Assembly (NCBI GenBank): GCA_907165275.2 | Contig: OU015659.1 | Location: forward strand, 10,334,501-10,398,500 | DNA from: Zygaena filipendulae | Taxonomy: Eukaryota > Arthropoda > Insecta > Lepidoptera > Zygaenidae | Length of the DNA stretch: 64,000 bases | Reading direction: 5' to 3' | Shown: piece by piece, positions 1-12,600 of the stretch | Layout: the number at the start of each line of letters is the position of its first letter | Numbering within the stretch: position 1 is the stretch's first letter | The notes under the pieces: generated by a model | Databases searched by the model: none | What the model saw: the letters and a program-made list of their open reading frames with translations, nothing else | What the model was told of the DNA's origin: nothing | Made by a program: the position numbers and the translations under genes

Positions 1-40
1 TAGGGTCCCGTTTTACCCTTTGGGTACGAAACCCTAAAAA
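1..40. repeat. Fragment of a dispersed lepidopteran repeat
   Basis: The first bases read 'gggtcccgttttaccctttg' and then 'gggtacgaaaccctaaaaag'. This resembles a sequence I know to be scattered through moth genomes. It is cut by the window edge, so family and full length cannot be given. Confidence 0.4.
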
Positions 41-2072
41 GAAATTGATAGCGTAGTTTTTTTTTTAACATACAGTGTATCTACTGCAATTTTAAATGAG
101 TTAAGTAAATTTGTGGTGACTAGTGAGAAAGCGTCGCAAGTGAAGGCCATGAAATCTCTGCTTCTCCAATGTGTTTTATTAATGTAATATTTGTATGCAA
201 CGATATTCGAATACAGAGTGTACATGTCACTGACGTTCGAAGTGCTCATTGACCAGCTACCCAAACAAATCACTGTTATGTGGCTGTTTTGAGAAACATT
301 GGCAAAGTGCGATAACGTCAACGTGGCAAGTCGTTTTGGCGACTAGTTTTTTGTGCAGTACTTTCGCATTAGTGATGGACATGACATGAACATCTCGATT
401 GTAATATCTTTGCTGCAGTACTGCTTATCCTAGCAACCATTGCAACTTTTATGGGACAAAGTAATTTAAGCATTAAATGCAAGGGATAACTATTTAGTTA
501 CCAAGAAGCTGTCTAATGATATAGGAGGTATGTAGATGAAATTAAAATTATAATGCAAACTAAGCGATTTTTTCAACTATCGCCAAGTAGGAGTAAGCCG
601 ATGTAGATGCTAGTACTGTAATTTTATATTTAGACTGTGGCGGCGATTTCAGCACACTGTATGGCGTATATCTTGTGCTTGTATTCTATAATTATTGGTA
701 TGGAGCTTTTTTACATGCTTAAAGCTGAGGAAATTATAATTAGTAAAGCTGTGTTCTAACAAGAGGCAGTGTCATTTTCGAGCCATGTCTTTTTGCATTT
801 TATTTATTTACGAGATTATTATATTATGTATTTGTTTGAGTAGATTATACTGGTAGCATCAAAATTAATAACGAATACCATCAAAGACGATTTTTTTTAA
901 GTAATTATTGTTACGGATTTATGTTTGGGTGACAATGACTAATATGGGAAAAGAGATATCACATCCTCAAGTGTACAGCTCCTCGACAGTCTGGAGTCTA
1001 TCAAATGAAGTCATTTTTTTTTACAAGTAAATACTCAAAGGTAAAATAAAGATCTCGTGTGAACATAAATCCTTTAATAAATATAAGCAGTAAAATTTGA
1101 ATTGAGTGTTGTAGTTACTTTAAAAATAAATTAAAATCTTTCCCATAACATAAAGACACGTTCATAACTCGACATGAAGCTGCCTCGAGTAGACATAGTA
1201 GGTACGGTCAGCATCGAAAGTAATCGAACTGTTTAGCATCATTTCAACTTTATTACCGTTGCAATAAGGTTCAGATAATTTTATCAAAACAGTAAAGATG
1301 TTTACAGTATTTTCGTGATGTTTTTTTTTTTTTGAGAAACAGCTTGGGTGCTACTTCCGATGGCGACTGTACCGCAGCAGAGGGGATGCCATGTGAACCA
1401 CTCACGTCACAGATAATATAATACTATACTAGTACAGATGCCTCATCTCATACAAAGAAACGTGACCGTCCTAAAAAAATAATTCCGGGAAATATTTTTA
1501 TTTACTGATCGCAGCAATAGATGGCAGTTTCGTATAGATGAAATTTAATCGTCAGAGGGCGCCATTTTCTGAAGGTACTAGGTTAGACATATAAATGTAT
1601 AGGTACGTGGATATAGGCATCGGCGCGGCGCAACAGTACCTACGCGACCTACTATTGAGTTTTATTCTACGAGTTTTGTGCCACAACGCGCGGCGTTGTA
1701 CGATGCATTAGGTAGTAAGTATGCAGTAGGTATGTAGTGTAGGAAGTGTAGAAATACCTTATTTTAAAATTATAACAATCGAAATTTGGAATACCTAATT
1801 AATATACCTAGTACTTACCTATTTTTTCAAAAAAGTTTTGATACAATATTTCTGTTCTTACCAGCTAAATCAATAGGTACCTAAACTATGCCGCTAAATG
1901 TTAATGCGTTTTTCCGCCTTTTTTTGAGTCGCGACTTGTGATATCTCCACTCACTAACTTCAACCACTATCGGGTGCAGAAGGGATTAAATTTTTTCTTA
2001 AACAGGATAAGTTGCAGGGTTCGCTATCGACCAGCAATTTAAAAAACCAATTCTTTTTTTAGTCCAGTCAAT
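41..2072. other. No gene seen; AT-rich 3' flank of LMTK
   Basis: I see no convincing coding exon on either strand. The stretch is AT-rich with homopolymer T runs (for example near 1321-1333). It lies downstream of the LMTK stop codon and may hold part of its 3' UTR. Several AATAAA-like words occur on the minus strand but none stands out as the polyadenylation signal. Confidence 0.5.
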
Positions 2073-2302
2073 TCTTACTATTATAAATGCGAAAGTGAGT
2101 TTGTTTGTTATGCTTTCACGCCTTAACGGCTCAATCACTCATCACGAAATTTTGCGCACACGTTGTCAGGGGTACCTACCGAGAAGGACATAGGGTACTT
2201 TTTGTTCCGGAATTCCTGCAGTAACTTCGAATTTTTTTTTAATTTATTTATTTACTCAGAAAAAAGTACAAAACCACGGGTAAAACAGCGGGGAACAGCT
2301 AG
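2073..2302 (+). mobile_element. Lep1-type Helitron-like element
   Basis: The element starts TCTTACTATTATAAATGCG and ends ACAGCTAG, inserted between A and T, which is the Helitron pattern (5' TC, 3' CTRR, A^T target). It carries the family core: a Gly-rich-looking 'cgttgtcaggggtac' block and 'agaaggacatagggtactt'. It is non-autonomous, with no protein coded. Confidence 0.75.
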
Positions 2303-2312
2303 TAAAGCAATA

Positions 2313-3014
2313 ACTTTGCCATTTCAGTTTAAAGGATAGGACCAACGCTTTTCCCGTTGGTCCTATCCTTTTAACTGAAGTGTGTACTCACTTGAATAAA
2401 AAATAAATATCTCAAAAAATCTTTTGCCAATAGCTCTTAAATTGTTCAAAATATTGAAAAATATTTCAAATAAAAATTATAGAAAATAAAACTTCCTGCA
2501 AAAGAACTCTCTTATCATTTTTGCATAGGTGCGTTAGTTTCTGCAAAAAACGCGCTAAAGTACAATATTTATATAAAATGTCCAATATTTCCTAAATGGT
2601 TGGAAATATCAAAAAACGTTTCAAATAAAAATTATAGACAATAAAATTTCCTACAATAAAACTATCTTGACATTTTTCCATAGGTGTGATAGTTTTCGCA
2701 AAAAATGCGCCAAAGTGTAAATTTTTATAAAAATGTCTAATATCTCTCTTAAACTGCTCGAAACATCTAAAAACGCACGCAAAAATATTCAGAAAGCATT
2801 GTTTGTAGGAAATTTTATTGTGAATAATTTTTATTTCAAATATTTAAAACCATTTAGGAGATATAGTCAAAAAGTGCTTTTTTGAGCTTTCGCCATTTTT
2901 TTTTTCAAACTTTCCTTTGTTTTAGATACCTGACTTCTAAGGATAATAAATATCGAATACTGACACGAATTTTTCCGTTGGTCCTATCCTTTCAACTCAA
3001 AATGACAAAGTTTT
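2313..3014. mobile_element. Non-autonomous DNA element with a foldback end
   Basis: The ends are inverted copies containing the core AAAGGATAGGACCAACG (left about 2332-2349, right as its complement at 2968-2985), flanked by outer pairing between 'aactttgccattt' and 'aaatgacaaagtt'. The left terminal core is immediately followed by an inverted copy of itself, giving a tight hairpin at 2332-2372. Inside, a block beginning 'tcaaataaaaattatag' repeats at about 2467 and 2622, a period near 155 bp. No coding capacity is seen and the superfamily is not clear. Confidence 0.6.
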
Positions 3015-3584
3015 AGCTTTGTTGACTGGACTACTTCGGGAGTTCTATTATTTTGTAATAATAGCAATTCTATTATTATATATCGTAAAATACGTTTGTT
3101 TTAACGTTTTGATCTTCCTCATTCTCACCTTAAACAATATAATACTATTCCCTAATTTTTCATCAACACGAAAATTAATGACGACACCACCATCTTCGAT
3201 TCCCCTAAAAACTCCACTTGAGTCCTCTGTGCACTAGTAGTACTATAGTATTACGTTATCTGTATCGCTTCATGTCTGTGACGCAATGAAAGTACAATTT
3301 GTACAATTTGTGAGCATATTGATAGATGGCGCCATTACCTGAGGTTACTTAACCACGTGTTGAAATAGTACTTATTATTGCCGCCAGAGAAACCAAATTG
3401 CTGTTATATTTGTTTGTTATTTAACAGATTACTTGATTTTTTTATGCTTATGGAACATTTAAAATTATTTTAAGCATTGTTTAATTAGTAATTTCACGTT
3501 ATCTTCGTTTTACACGACCGTGAAATGCAAATCGATACCTCTAACGGCATCTATCGATAATCACTCAGAATTATTTTTCTTTTC

Positions 3585-3659
3585 TTAGAGATGAGACCCC
3601 ATGCTCACGTGTTCGAAGCGCGTGGAGGACGCGACGCAGCTCTCGCGCCCCTCGCCGTC
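3585..3659 (-). CDS. LMTK: LMTK exon 14 (terminal, stop codon)
   Basis: A pyrimidine/GT-rich tract ending in TAG precedes 24 codons (residues 2455-2478, start DGEGRESCVASS, end MGSHL) and a TAA stop at 3587-3585. The exon joins exon 13 in phase 0. A plus-strand ORF over the same bases is a shadow. The short acidic end after the SSGEFIWK motif fits the closing segment of LMTK proteins. Confidence 0.75.
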   Translation of the reverse strand, partial: DGEGRESCVASSTRFEHVSMGSHL

Positions 3660-6600
3660 CTACGCACCCGCGCACACACACACGCGCACACGTTATTCAC
3701 ACCGACACAACATGCAAGGCGCACCGACACCGCGGCGGGTATCGTTGTATGTATAGGATTATTATTTACATCGATGAAACATTGTAATACTATGTACACT
3801 CGAAAAAAAAAACTAACGCAAGCGATAAACTCATCATCAACTCTAGTATACATCGGGTGACGCTAGAGCCACTCGCTAAAAACAAACTAGGTATAACATC
3901 TTCTAAGACATTGTATAATAATTTTAAATACGGTGAAACTCTGCTACTTAGAAATTCACACCTAACATTCTAGGTAATTCAATAAAAATGTGAAATTGTG
4001 ATTGTTTGTCAGGTTTTTACATAGCATTGAAGCAAACGGGTCGACGTCTACTTTTACTCTCAAATAGTTTGTTTCAAATGTAATGTGGAACCAATTTTTT
4101 AAAGAACACCATGGGGTGATAAATAAATTAAAATCAGTTTTTGTAGACTTGGAAACTACCTTTTCAACACTGTTCAATGCAAATAATATATAGGTACTTC
4201 AGATTTCAAGACTTATTGAAAAGATATGTACTAATTTGTATAAATTAGCCAATAATTAGAAAATATCTATGAATCATTAATATTTTTATTATTTCTGACA
4301 TTATTTACAAATAGAAAATGTACATATAAAAACATTGATAATTTACATACATTTGAATAATATTTTTGACATTATGTAACAAGTTTAGTAAATATACGAC
4401 ATGATTTATATTCACATAATAATTAAATGATGACATTGAATGGACGGTTCGAATCCGATAATGATTGTGTTGTACTATGAATGTATATAAAAACATACAC
4501 TGGTTTATGACCGATATGTTGTGAATAAGAAATTCAACAATAGATAAAAGCAAAGAAAAAAGGAATTACTAAAAATACTGTACGTGCAACAAAAAGGTGA
4601 AACAATACATAGGGCTTGTAACTTGGCGTTTTAACTAATGCTTATTGTCATACCGATTATGTAGTAACAAAAACTACGTAATATCATTTTTGAAGTGAAA
4701 TATTTAATATTCCAATGCGATATCTTAGAAAATATAATTTATAGCAGTTGGCGCTAGTTGAACTCCCGTAATGGAAAATGGTTTCTATGAAACACAAAGA
4801 GTTACTCTCGGTTATATTTACGATTCCGCCTTTTTTTGGATTATACATACATAAACTTAATTTAAAGTAATTTCAAGTTATCTACGAACTTAAAAGAATG
4901 TACAGCAGCGTTTTGTAATTTATTGGGACCTTTGAGAAAAAAATCTAGGTGTTTTGCGGCGTAATTGTTTTTCCGCCTAGAAATCTGCTTGAATAATCAA
5001 CCTATACTGTAAGAGATTTATCAAATGACCGTCGATTCAAACTGTAGAGTTATTGAATAGGTATACAAAATTACTTATTGTCTATTGATATTTATTTTTG
5101 GTCAAAATTTTTTCTGCTTATTTATTTATTCCCTTGAATGTGAAATCACCCTTTTGTCACACGTCGCTGAGAGATCATTAAAAGAGAAGAAAAACAGATT
5201 TTTTTATACAGAAAATCACTACAGGGGCATGTTATAACATCGGATAATCAGATTGAAAAACCAGCTCGAGTTCTAATTGCAAGCTCATAAGTAGTATTAT
5301 TTTTATTTGCAATTTGACTATTAAATAGTGAATTTAAATCACATTCAAAAATAAAAACGCTAAATATTTAAGTATCACAAGAATAAAACAACCAATTATT
5401 ACAATAGTAGAAAATAAGTACCACGTACCAAAAGCTCAAGTTGTAAACTTAAAAAACACTCGCTCAATATCAAATATTTATCAGTCTCCAAAAGATGCCA
5501 AACAAAATTACATAAGGCAGCTTCTTCATGTAAATATGTACCACTTGGTGGGGGCACTGCCGTGCCCCCCGACTGATGTAGAAATCTGACCAATCAGTGC
5601 CTTTAATACCGACAAAGGTATACAGCGTTCAATTTTTGCATCGCAGACGTAACTAATCTTAAGCATTGAAGCTCGCCGCACACTGACGAAGCTCACGACC
5701 ATTATTACCATTGAAATCATATTATATCATATTAGGGTATCGATTAGTAACTCGACATCTTGCCGTGTCGTCCCGAGTGGGCGCCGAGCCTAATAAATTT
5801 CGGGAATTTTACGAAAAGATGTCTCATTTTTTTTTTAGCTCGCACAAAATTGACCGGTCAGACTTCGCACATCTGAAATGGAAAACTTCACACTGCACTG
5901 CCTTCGAAAGAGTCAGTGTTCGCGTACCTTCCATATGAACTCGCCGCTGGACGAGTTGCTGGAGCGCGAGTCGGTGTCGCTGTCCCAGTCCTTGAGCGCG
6001 TCGGCGGCGGCGCGCGGCCCCGGCGGCGCCTCGTGCGCGAACGACGTGCTCATTACCTCCGACGCCGGCCCTGGAGCGAACTCCATGGATTCAATATCTA
6101 GTGTAACTAGATGTCCCGCGCAGTTTCACCCGCGATAATTTCGGAGTTCCCGCGAGAATTCCAGGATAAACTACGTGTGCAATTAGTTAAATCCGCATGA
6201 AAATCCGTTCAATAGTTTAATCACGAACATACAGACAGACGCGGCGGAGAACTTTGTGGTATAATATGTTTATTTAAATTTATATTTAAATTTGACAATT
6301 TAACCGTGTTATCCATATAAAATTGTAAATGACATTTTAATTCTGAGATTTTTTTGTAGCTCATTAGGTACCTAGGTATTTATTGTGATAATTATTATAA
6401 AATCTAATATTAGTAAATTTTTAATAAAAATACTGATAAAGATGATGATTGTTACAAATAAATAATGTTATTATCTTTGTACATTTACGGCTAGTGAATT
6501 AGTGTAGTTACTTGGTAACAACTGATGCCTGTATGGCAAGCGAGCACGAACAGGGATAGAGCATCTCCATTTTTATGGAACTGCTAATTAGCTGATGTTA

Positions 6601-9600
6601 TAGGGAGTAAATTAGGTTACTTTGAAGTTCCTGCGGGAATTCCAGAAGTAATGCGGGTGCCGGGGTACGGCTAGTAGGTACATAATAACTCCGAATGTGC
6701 ATATTACTAAATATGTTTTACTAATAACTTTAGTAACTGAGACGAGTCGTGGTGTAAAAAAATGTTTTGTTGTTACGTTTCTGAAACGGCTCCCATGTTA
6801 CAGGTTACGCCTAGTGTCCGACTAATAAATAAATTTCCATTTCATTTCATTTCAATTGTTCCGATTCTTATATCATTAGCAAGAATACAAATGAGCGAAA
6901 CTAAGCCAGCCAGTTCCCAGCTCCCGCCATAAACACCCCCAGCTGATAGAGCTGTCATTCAATACATAACAGCCGGCGTCTACAATAGTGAAAATATTGG
7001 CCGTTGTTGAATCTTACTGCAATAGTTATAATGAAGATTTAAGATATCAATCCCACGTGCTATGGTAAAAAGACAAAGACCACACGAACAACTAGATAAG
7101 TTGATACAAATTTAGATTCGTAAGGAATGAACAAACCCACTTTGTGAGATAGAATAATAATAGTAAACAGGAACTTACCGGTAAATCTAATATCATTCAA
7201 GAGCGGCAGATAGGCATCGAACTGGCAGAACTTTTTCTCGTTCAACAGAAAACTCTCTGTCACAGAGGTCAAAGTCTCTTCCTCTCGCACGCCGTTCGAG
7301 TTCACGCTCTCTTTTACCTCCGTCGCTGTCGGAGATAAATCTTCTGAATTAAGGTCCGTAGAACTGGGGGGCAGCGGCTCCGTATCTTTCTCAGATATTT
7401 CCTCCGTTAGTTGTTCGTCCGCTTCGTTAGAAGCGATATCTTTGTTATCACCTTCGTCCACGTTACTTTCCGGCAGCTCTTCGAAGTTTTCATTGATAAA
7501 ATTCACAGTTGCGTAATTTTGACTTTCGCCATTACACTTCACGTCTTCAGCGATTTTTTCAGTTGTAGAGTTTGTTAAATTTAGTGCATCATTGTTTTCA
7601 GTTAATACTATAATAGAATCTTTGCTAGGAGACTTAACAATTTCTTTTATTTGCTCAGCGGTCTCCAGAGCGATATTCGGTTCGACGATTCCAACGACGC
7701 CATTGACATTAGGTTTCATTACAGAATTCTCTACAGTGTTATCATGATTTCCATCGACGTGCCCTGAACTCGTTTGCGAGTTAAATCCGAAATCGACATA
7801 CTGCGAACTCGTATGAGAGTTGTAAGTTCTATTCAGCATCTCTGCAGGGCGCTCGGTGATGATGATCGAGTGTGGCTGCTCAGTTTCTTCTTCGTTATGA
7901 ATATAGCCGGCCATGAGATAGTTTGTCGGTTCGGCAACGTTACCTACGCTATGATGAGATTCGCTATAACTTTTATTCATCAATGAACTTATATCTAGAG
8001 CGGGCGTCGCCGGCTGACTAGCGCGGCGCGCGGCCGCGGCGGGCGCTCGCTCGCTGCCCGCCCGCTCGCTCCTCAGCAGCATGGCGGTGGCGTCGATCGC
8101 CGACGAGAAGTTCTGCGGTCTGCCCCTAGCAGAGTTCTCGAACCGACGGAACTCCGATTGACTAGAATTATCGGTCGCCACCAAGTTCGAAGGTCTCGTT
8201 CGTCCGGAACTTTCGAAATCGGAATAGTTGGTCGAGTGCGCGTCCGGCGGGTTGCTGTTCCGACTGAGGGTGCCCGCTTCGCTCTCCCGTGACGCTGCGG
8301 TGCCTTCCTGCCGAACGGCCCCGGGGGCTCCGTTGATGGGGCTCAGCGTTAAATCTTGGGGCCTCAGTTCAGCGGAGTGTACGAAAGTTTGGAAATTCGG
8401 CACCGAATCGGGACTGGCGAGCTTCACTCGAGGCAGCTCCAGTGGTATGTGCTCAATGTTCTCTTCGTCTGCCCCGTGTTCACGGAACGGCGTGCTCGTC
8501 ACAGAGGGCGCCATACTTCTATAGTGGTTGTTGGGATTTTCGTTCGCGCCGGCCGGGGAGCAATGGTTTTCGGAAATCTCTTTGCTTTGCTCCTCCACGG
8601 ACGCGTCGCGGAGGCAGCTCAGCTCGACGCTGTCCAGCTTCTTGACGCGATGCTCCGACGACGGCTGCGGACTTCCTTCCGAACAGTTCGATTGGTCGAC
8701 GCGCTTCGGTGGGGTAAGATCGACGTCGTTACCCATCGGCGATCGCCGCACCAACTCTGGCTGTTGTACCTTCCAAACTTCCTCAAAGCCTGACACGACT
8801 TCAGTGCTACAGTTGGAATACGAAGGTAGGCCAGAGTTGAGAGTGCCGTACGCCAAGTCTTTGGTTTTGGTAGAATCGTTCACCTCGGATTTGGTAGCGG
8901 GCGAGGCCCCGGTCGGGTCGGTCTTTATTTTCGTGTACGTGTAACGATCGTCGGCGGTCACGGAGTCCGGGGTGAAGGTCTCGCACGGCTCCGACTTGCT
9001 GTCGTGGACTATGTAAGTGGAACAGTGGCTGTGTTCCTTTTCGTCGTCGTTATGTGTGAGGGTCTGGCTCTCGCTGTGGTCGGCGTCCTTGGGGTGGTAG
9101 TCGGGCGGCCCCTCGGGGTCCGAGGCGAGGTCGTCGAAGTTTTCCTCGACGTTGTACAGGGTGTCGTTGGAGCACCACGAGTCGATGCTGGTCGCTTTGG
9201 AAACGCATTGCGTTTCAGACGGTTTGGAGAGCTTGGCGTCGGTAGCGAGGGTGGTCCTCGACAGAGTGGACACGCCCGTAGCGTTGTCGTGCTCCAGCGT
9301 CTCCGGCGCGGACGTGTCGGCGGTGGGGCTGAGCATGAAGGGCGACTCCTGCGATAACCTCTCGCAGCTGCACTCTTTCCCCTCGTCGTTTTTCGTATGG
9401 CACGGCGTGTGGTCGTGCGACGGCGTCTTGGGTTGCTCTTGGGTTTTGTACGGACTGGCGTTCAAACTGTCGGCGCTCATTGTCATTCTGTAAGAGAATT
9501 GTTTCTGTTAAATTAAAAACTAAAAAGCTTCTCATCAAATGAAATGGAATAAAATCAATTTAAGACTCATATCTACAGAAGGGAAGAGATGTGTTTACCA

Positions 9601-12600
9601 GCTCATAAAACGTCATATCTTAGTGGATATCATATTAAAAATATCAATAGCCTGTCAACAGACTAAATTAATTTAATATCGTCTTCACTAACCTACTAAA
9701 TACTACGGTTGTGTCGGCTATTTTCAGTAATTTATTGCAGGGTATATTTTATTGTAAAAAGATAAAACTCTTATGGGTTGAATCTCCAAATCCCTAAAAA
9801 ACGTGTTTATTTTTTTTAAATGAAGAGCGTTTTATAAAGTTAATAAAAAGGGGGGTAGGCAGGAAATTCTGTTGCTTGTGTCGTGGGAACCAAACAAACG
9901 TGGTATATACTAATTTTATTACATAGATATATACGTCCAGACTGAAAAGTGGAACCCTGTGTTCATCACACAAGTCCATCGACCCCGGAACCTCCAGATT
10001 AGCGAGTAGGCATGGTGACCTACTGCGCCAGTTGGGTCGTCATATACATATATAACTAGCTGTTTCCCGCGGTTACAACCGCGTTAATGTCGGAGTTCCC
10101 GCGAGAATTCCGGGACCTAAAGTACCCTATGTCCTTCTCTGTACCCCTGACAATGTGTATGCAAAATTGCATGATGATCTGTTGAGCCGTTCAGGCGTAA
10201 AAGCGTAACAGACAGACAGACAGACAGACAAGAGTTAGTTTCGCATTTATAATATTAGTAGGGATAATTTAAATATAACTCACTCCCTGCTGCTGTCGAC
10301 CTCCTTCTGTACGGTGTACGTGGCGCTGTCGATCGAGTTCTGGTCGGAGTGCACGGTGAAGGTGGCGGACAAGCCGGGCGGGCCGGGCGCGGCGCCGGTG
10401 GGCAGGTCGGTGACCTCGTCCGTGGAGTTGTCGCACGGCTCCAGGTAGCTCTCGGACGAGTCGGTGCGCGTCGGCGGGTACCCTGCGACGATGCGACGAG
10501 GCGGGCCGACGGTTGTAAAAACACTAGCTGTTCCCCCGCGGGAATTTCGGGTTACAATATAGCCTATGAAATTCACAAATAACGTGGATTTTTATGCCCC
10601 ACTTTCTCTTCGTTGCCCGCCCTTCACGATTTCCTAATTCATAATTCATTGAATCGCAAGAGTATGGTACAACTAGATGTCAATTTATATAAAATACTAG
10701 CTGTGCCCCGCGGTGTTACCCGCGGAAATTTCGGAGATCCCGCAGGAATTCCGGAATGCAAAGTACCTACCCTATGTCCTTCTCTGTACCCCTGACAATG
10801 TGTACCTAAGTATGCAAAATTTCATGAGATTTCACCGACCGGAGTTCCTGCGGGAATTCCGGGATAAAAAGTATCCTATGTCCGTTTCCTGGTTCTAAGC
10901 CACCTCCCCACCAATTTTCAGCCAAATCGGTTCAGCCGTTCTTGAGTTATAAGTGGAGTTACTGACACGACTTTCTTTAATTAATATAAATCATAATTAA
11001 TATAAAACAAAATTGGATCAAAATTAAATCAAAATTAATCACAAAAATAAAACCACAATCAAAACTGAAATAAAATTAAAATCAAAGTTCCTGCACAGTA
11101 AAAAAAAGAAATTATATTTGAAGTCATGATTTCCAAAAATCTTTTTTTTTTTGCAAATTACAAATGTCAAATACAATTTTATGTTACATTCACAAATATG
11201 TCGAAATATCCACTACAGAGTGATAAAGTTAGTATTACGTGCCCAAGAAATCTTTTACTGAGTAAAAACAATGGTCGCCCAACATTGCTTTAATTTTTTA
11301 TTAAATTTACGAAGTGGAAGTTCCTTAATATCGCTTTCCTATTAAAATAAGGAAAAAAAAAACTGTTTCCCGACCTCACTGACCATGAACGACCTCACTC
11401 GAATTTTTAAGTTCCCTTAGGGATTACAGGAAAAACCTCTATCCTATGTATTAATTCAGAGTATAAACTGTTTCAAGCTGAAGAACAAACATATACACAC
11501 ACACACACACAAACTTTGACATTTATAATATTACTACGATTTATCATGTGGGAAGCAAATGCCGTAAATCGTAACTGTTATAAACCAAAATACAGTCGTA
11601 ATTAGGATTAAAATGTGTATAGTTGTGTGCGGGTGGGTTTATCCGAGTGCGGACGAATATGTACGTACGGTGTGCGCATGTGTATGCGTGCATGCGTGCG
11701 TGTTTTTGGTGCGTACTCACAGTGCGCGTCGTTCTCGTAAGCGGTGAGCTGCAGGCCGGTCTCCTCGGCGATGGGGCTGAGCGCGCCCGGGTAGCTGACC
11801 ACCAGCTCGTCGGGCGGCGGCGGCAGCTCCGACGGCCACGCCTCGCCCTCCGCCTCGGCCTCGCCCTCGCACGGCGGCTCGATCGACGCCACCTGCGCAG
11901 ACGCACGAACGTTAATTTGCATTGATAAAACTTTTCACGACCCACGAGCATATCTTTACATAGTATTAGCTGTCTCGCGCGATTATTTCGGAGTTCCCGC
12001 TGGAGTTCCAGGATAATCTGATGGTGAAAACCGCATGAAAATCCATTCCTTAGTTTTTGAATTTATCGCGAACAGACACACAGACAGACCCACAGACGCG
12101 ACAGAGGATTTTGTATTATGTAAGGACAAAGTCGCTTCCCTTCGTCTGTACGCTTGGATCTTTAAAACTACGCAAATGTTTTAAATGCAGTTTTCATCGA
12201 TCGAGTGATTCAAGATGAAGGTTTATACATATAGCTTATATTGATTTTTTTTTTGGTACATGTTGTGTTCTTCTATATAATTAATGAGGCTTAATAAGCA
12301 TATTATTATAAACATGAATTTATTTTATAAGAATTGTTGGAGAACCTAATAAATAAATACATAAATATTGGAATTACCGCAGAAACTCCGAAATTACCGC
12401 AGATAGTTTGGAAGGATATTAAAAACACACACACACACACATAAAATTACAGCGCATGTGCACAAAATAATATCATTGAGAGTTCGTCCAACTCTAGATC
12501 ATTGCGCTGGAAATGGAGAAGAACGAATACTTTAAATTAAGACATTTTACCTGTGCCAACGGCAACTTCAATTCTAGCTCGTTCCTCAACGCCTGCACTG

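Larger units (their letters stand above)
9488..10283 (-). other. LMTK intron 11 with SINE and Helitron
   Basis: The intron contains an inverted SINE copy (9872-10041) directly followed by an inverted Helitron-like element (10056-10264). The Helitron edge is only 19 bases from the exon 11 donor. Confidence 0.7.

Noticed and set aside
3591..3860. Plus-strand 89-codon ORF
   Set aside because: It overlaps the terminal LMTK exon on the other strand and a CA-repeat tract; no independent support.
8228..9538. Several plus-strand and alternative minus ORFs over LMTK exon 12
   Set aside because: They overlap the 769-codon exon and have repetitive Arg/Val/Gly composition typical of shadows.
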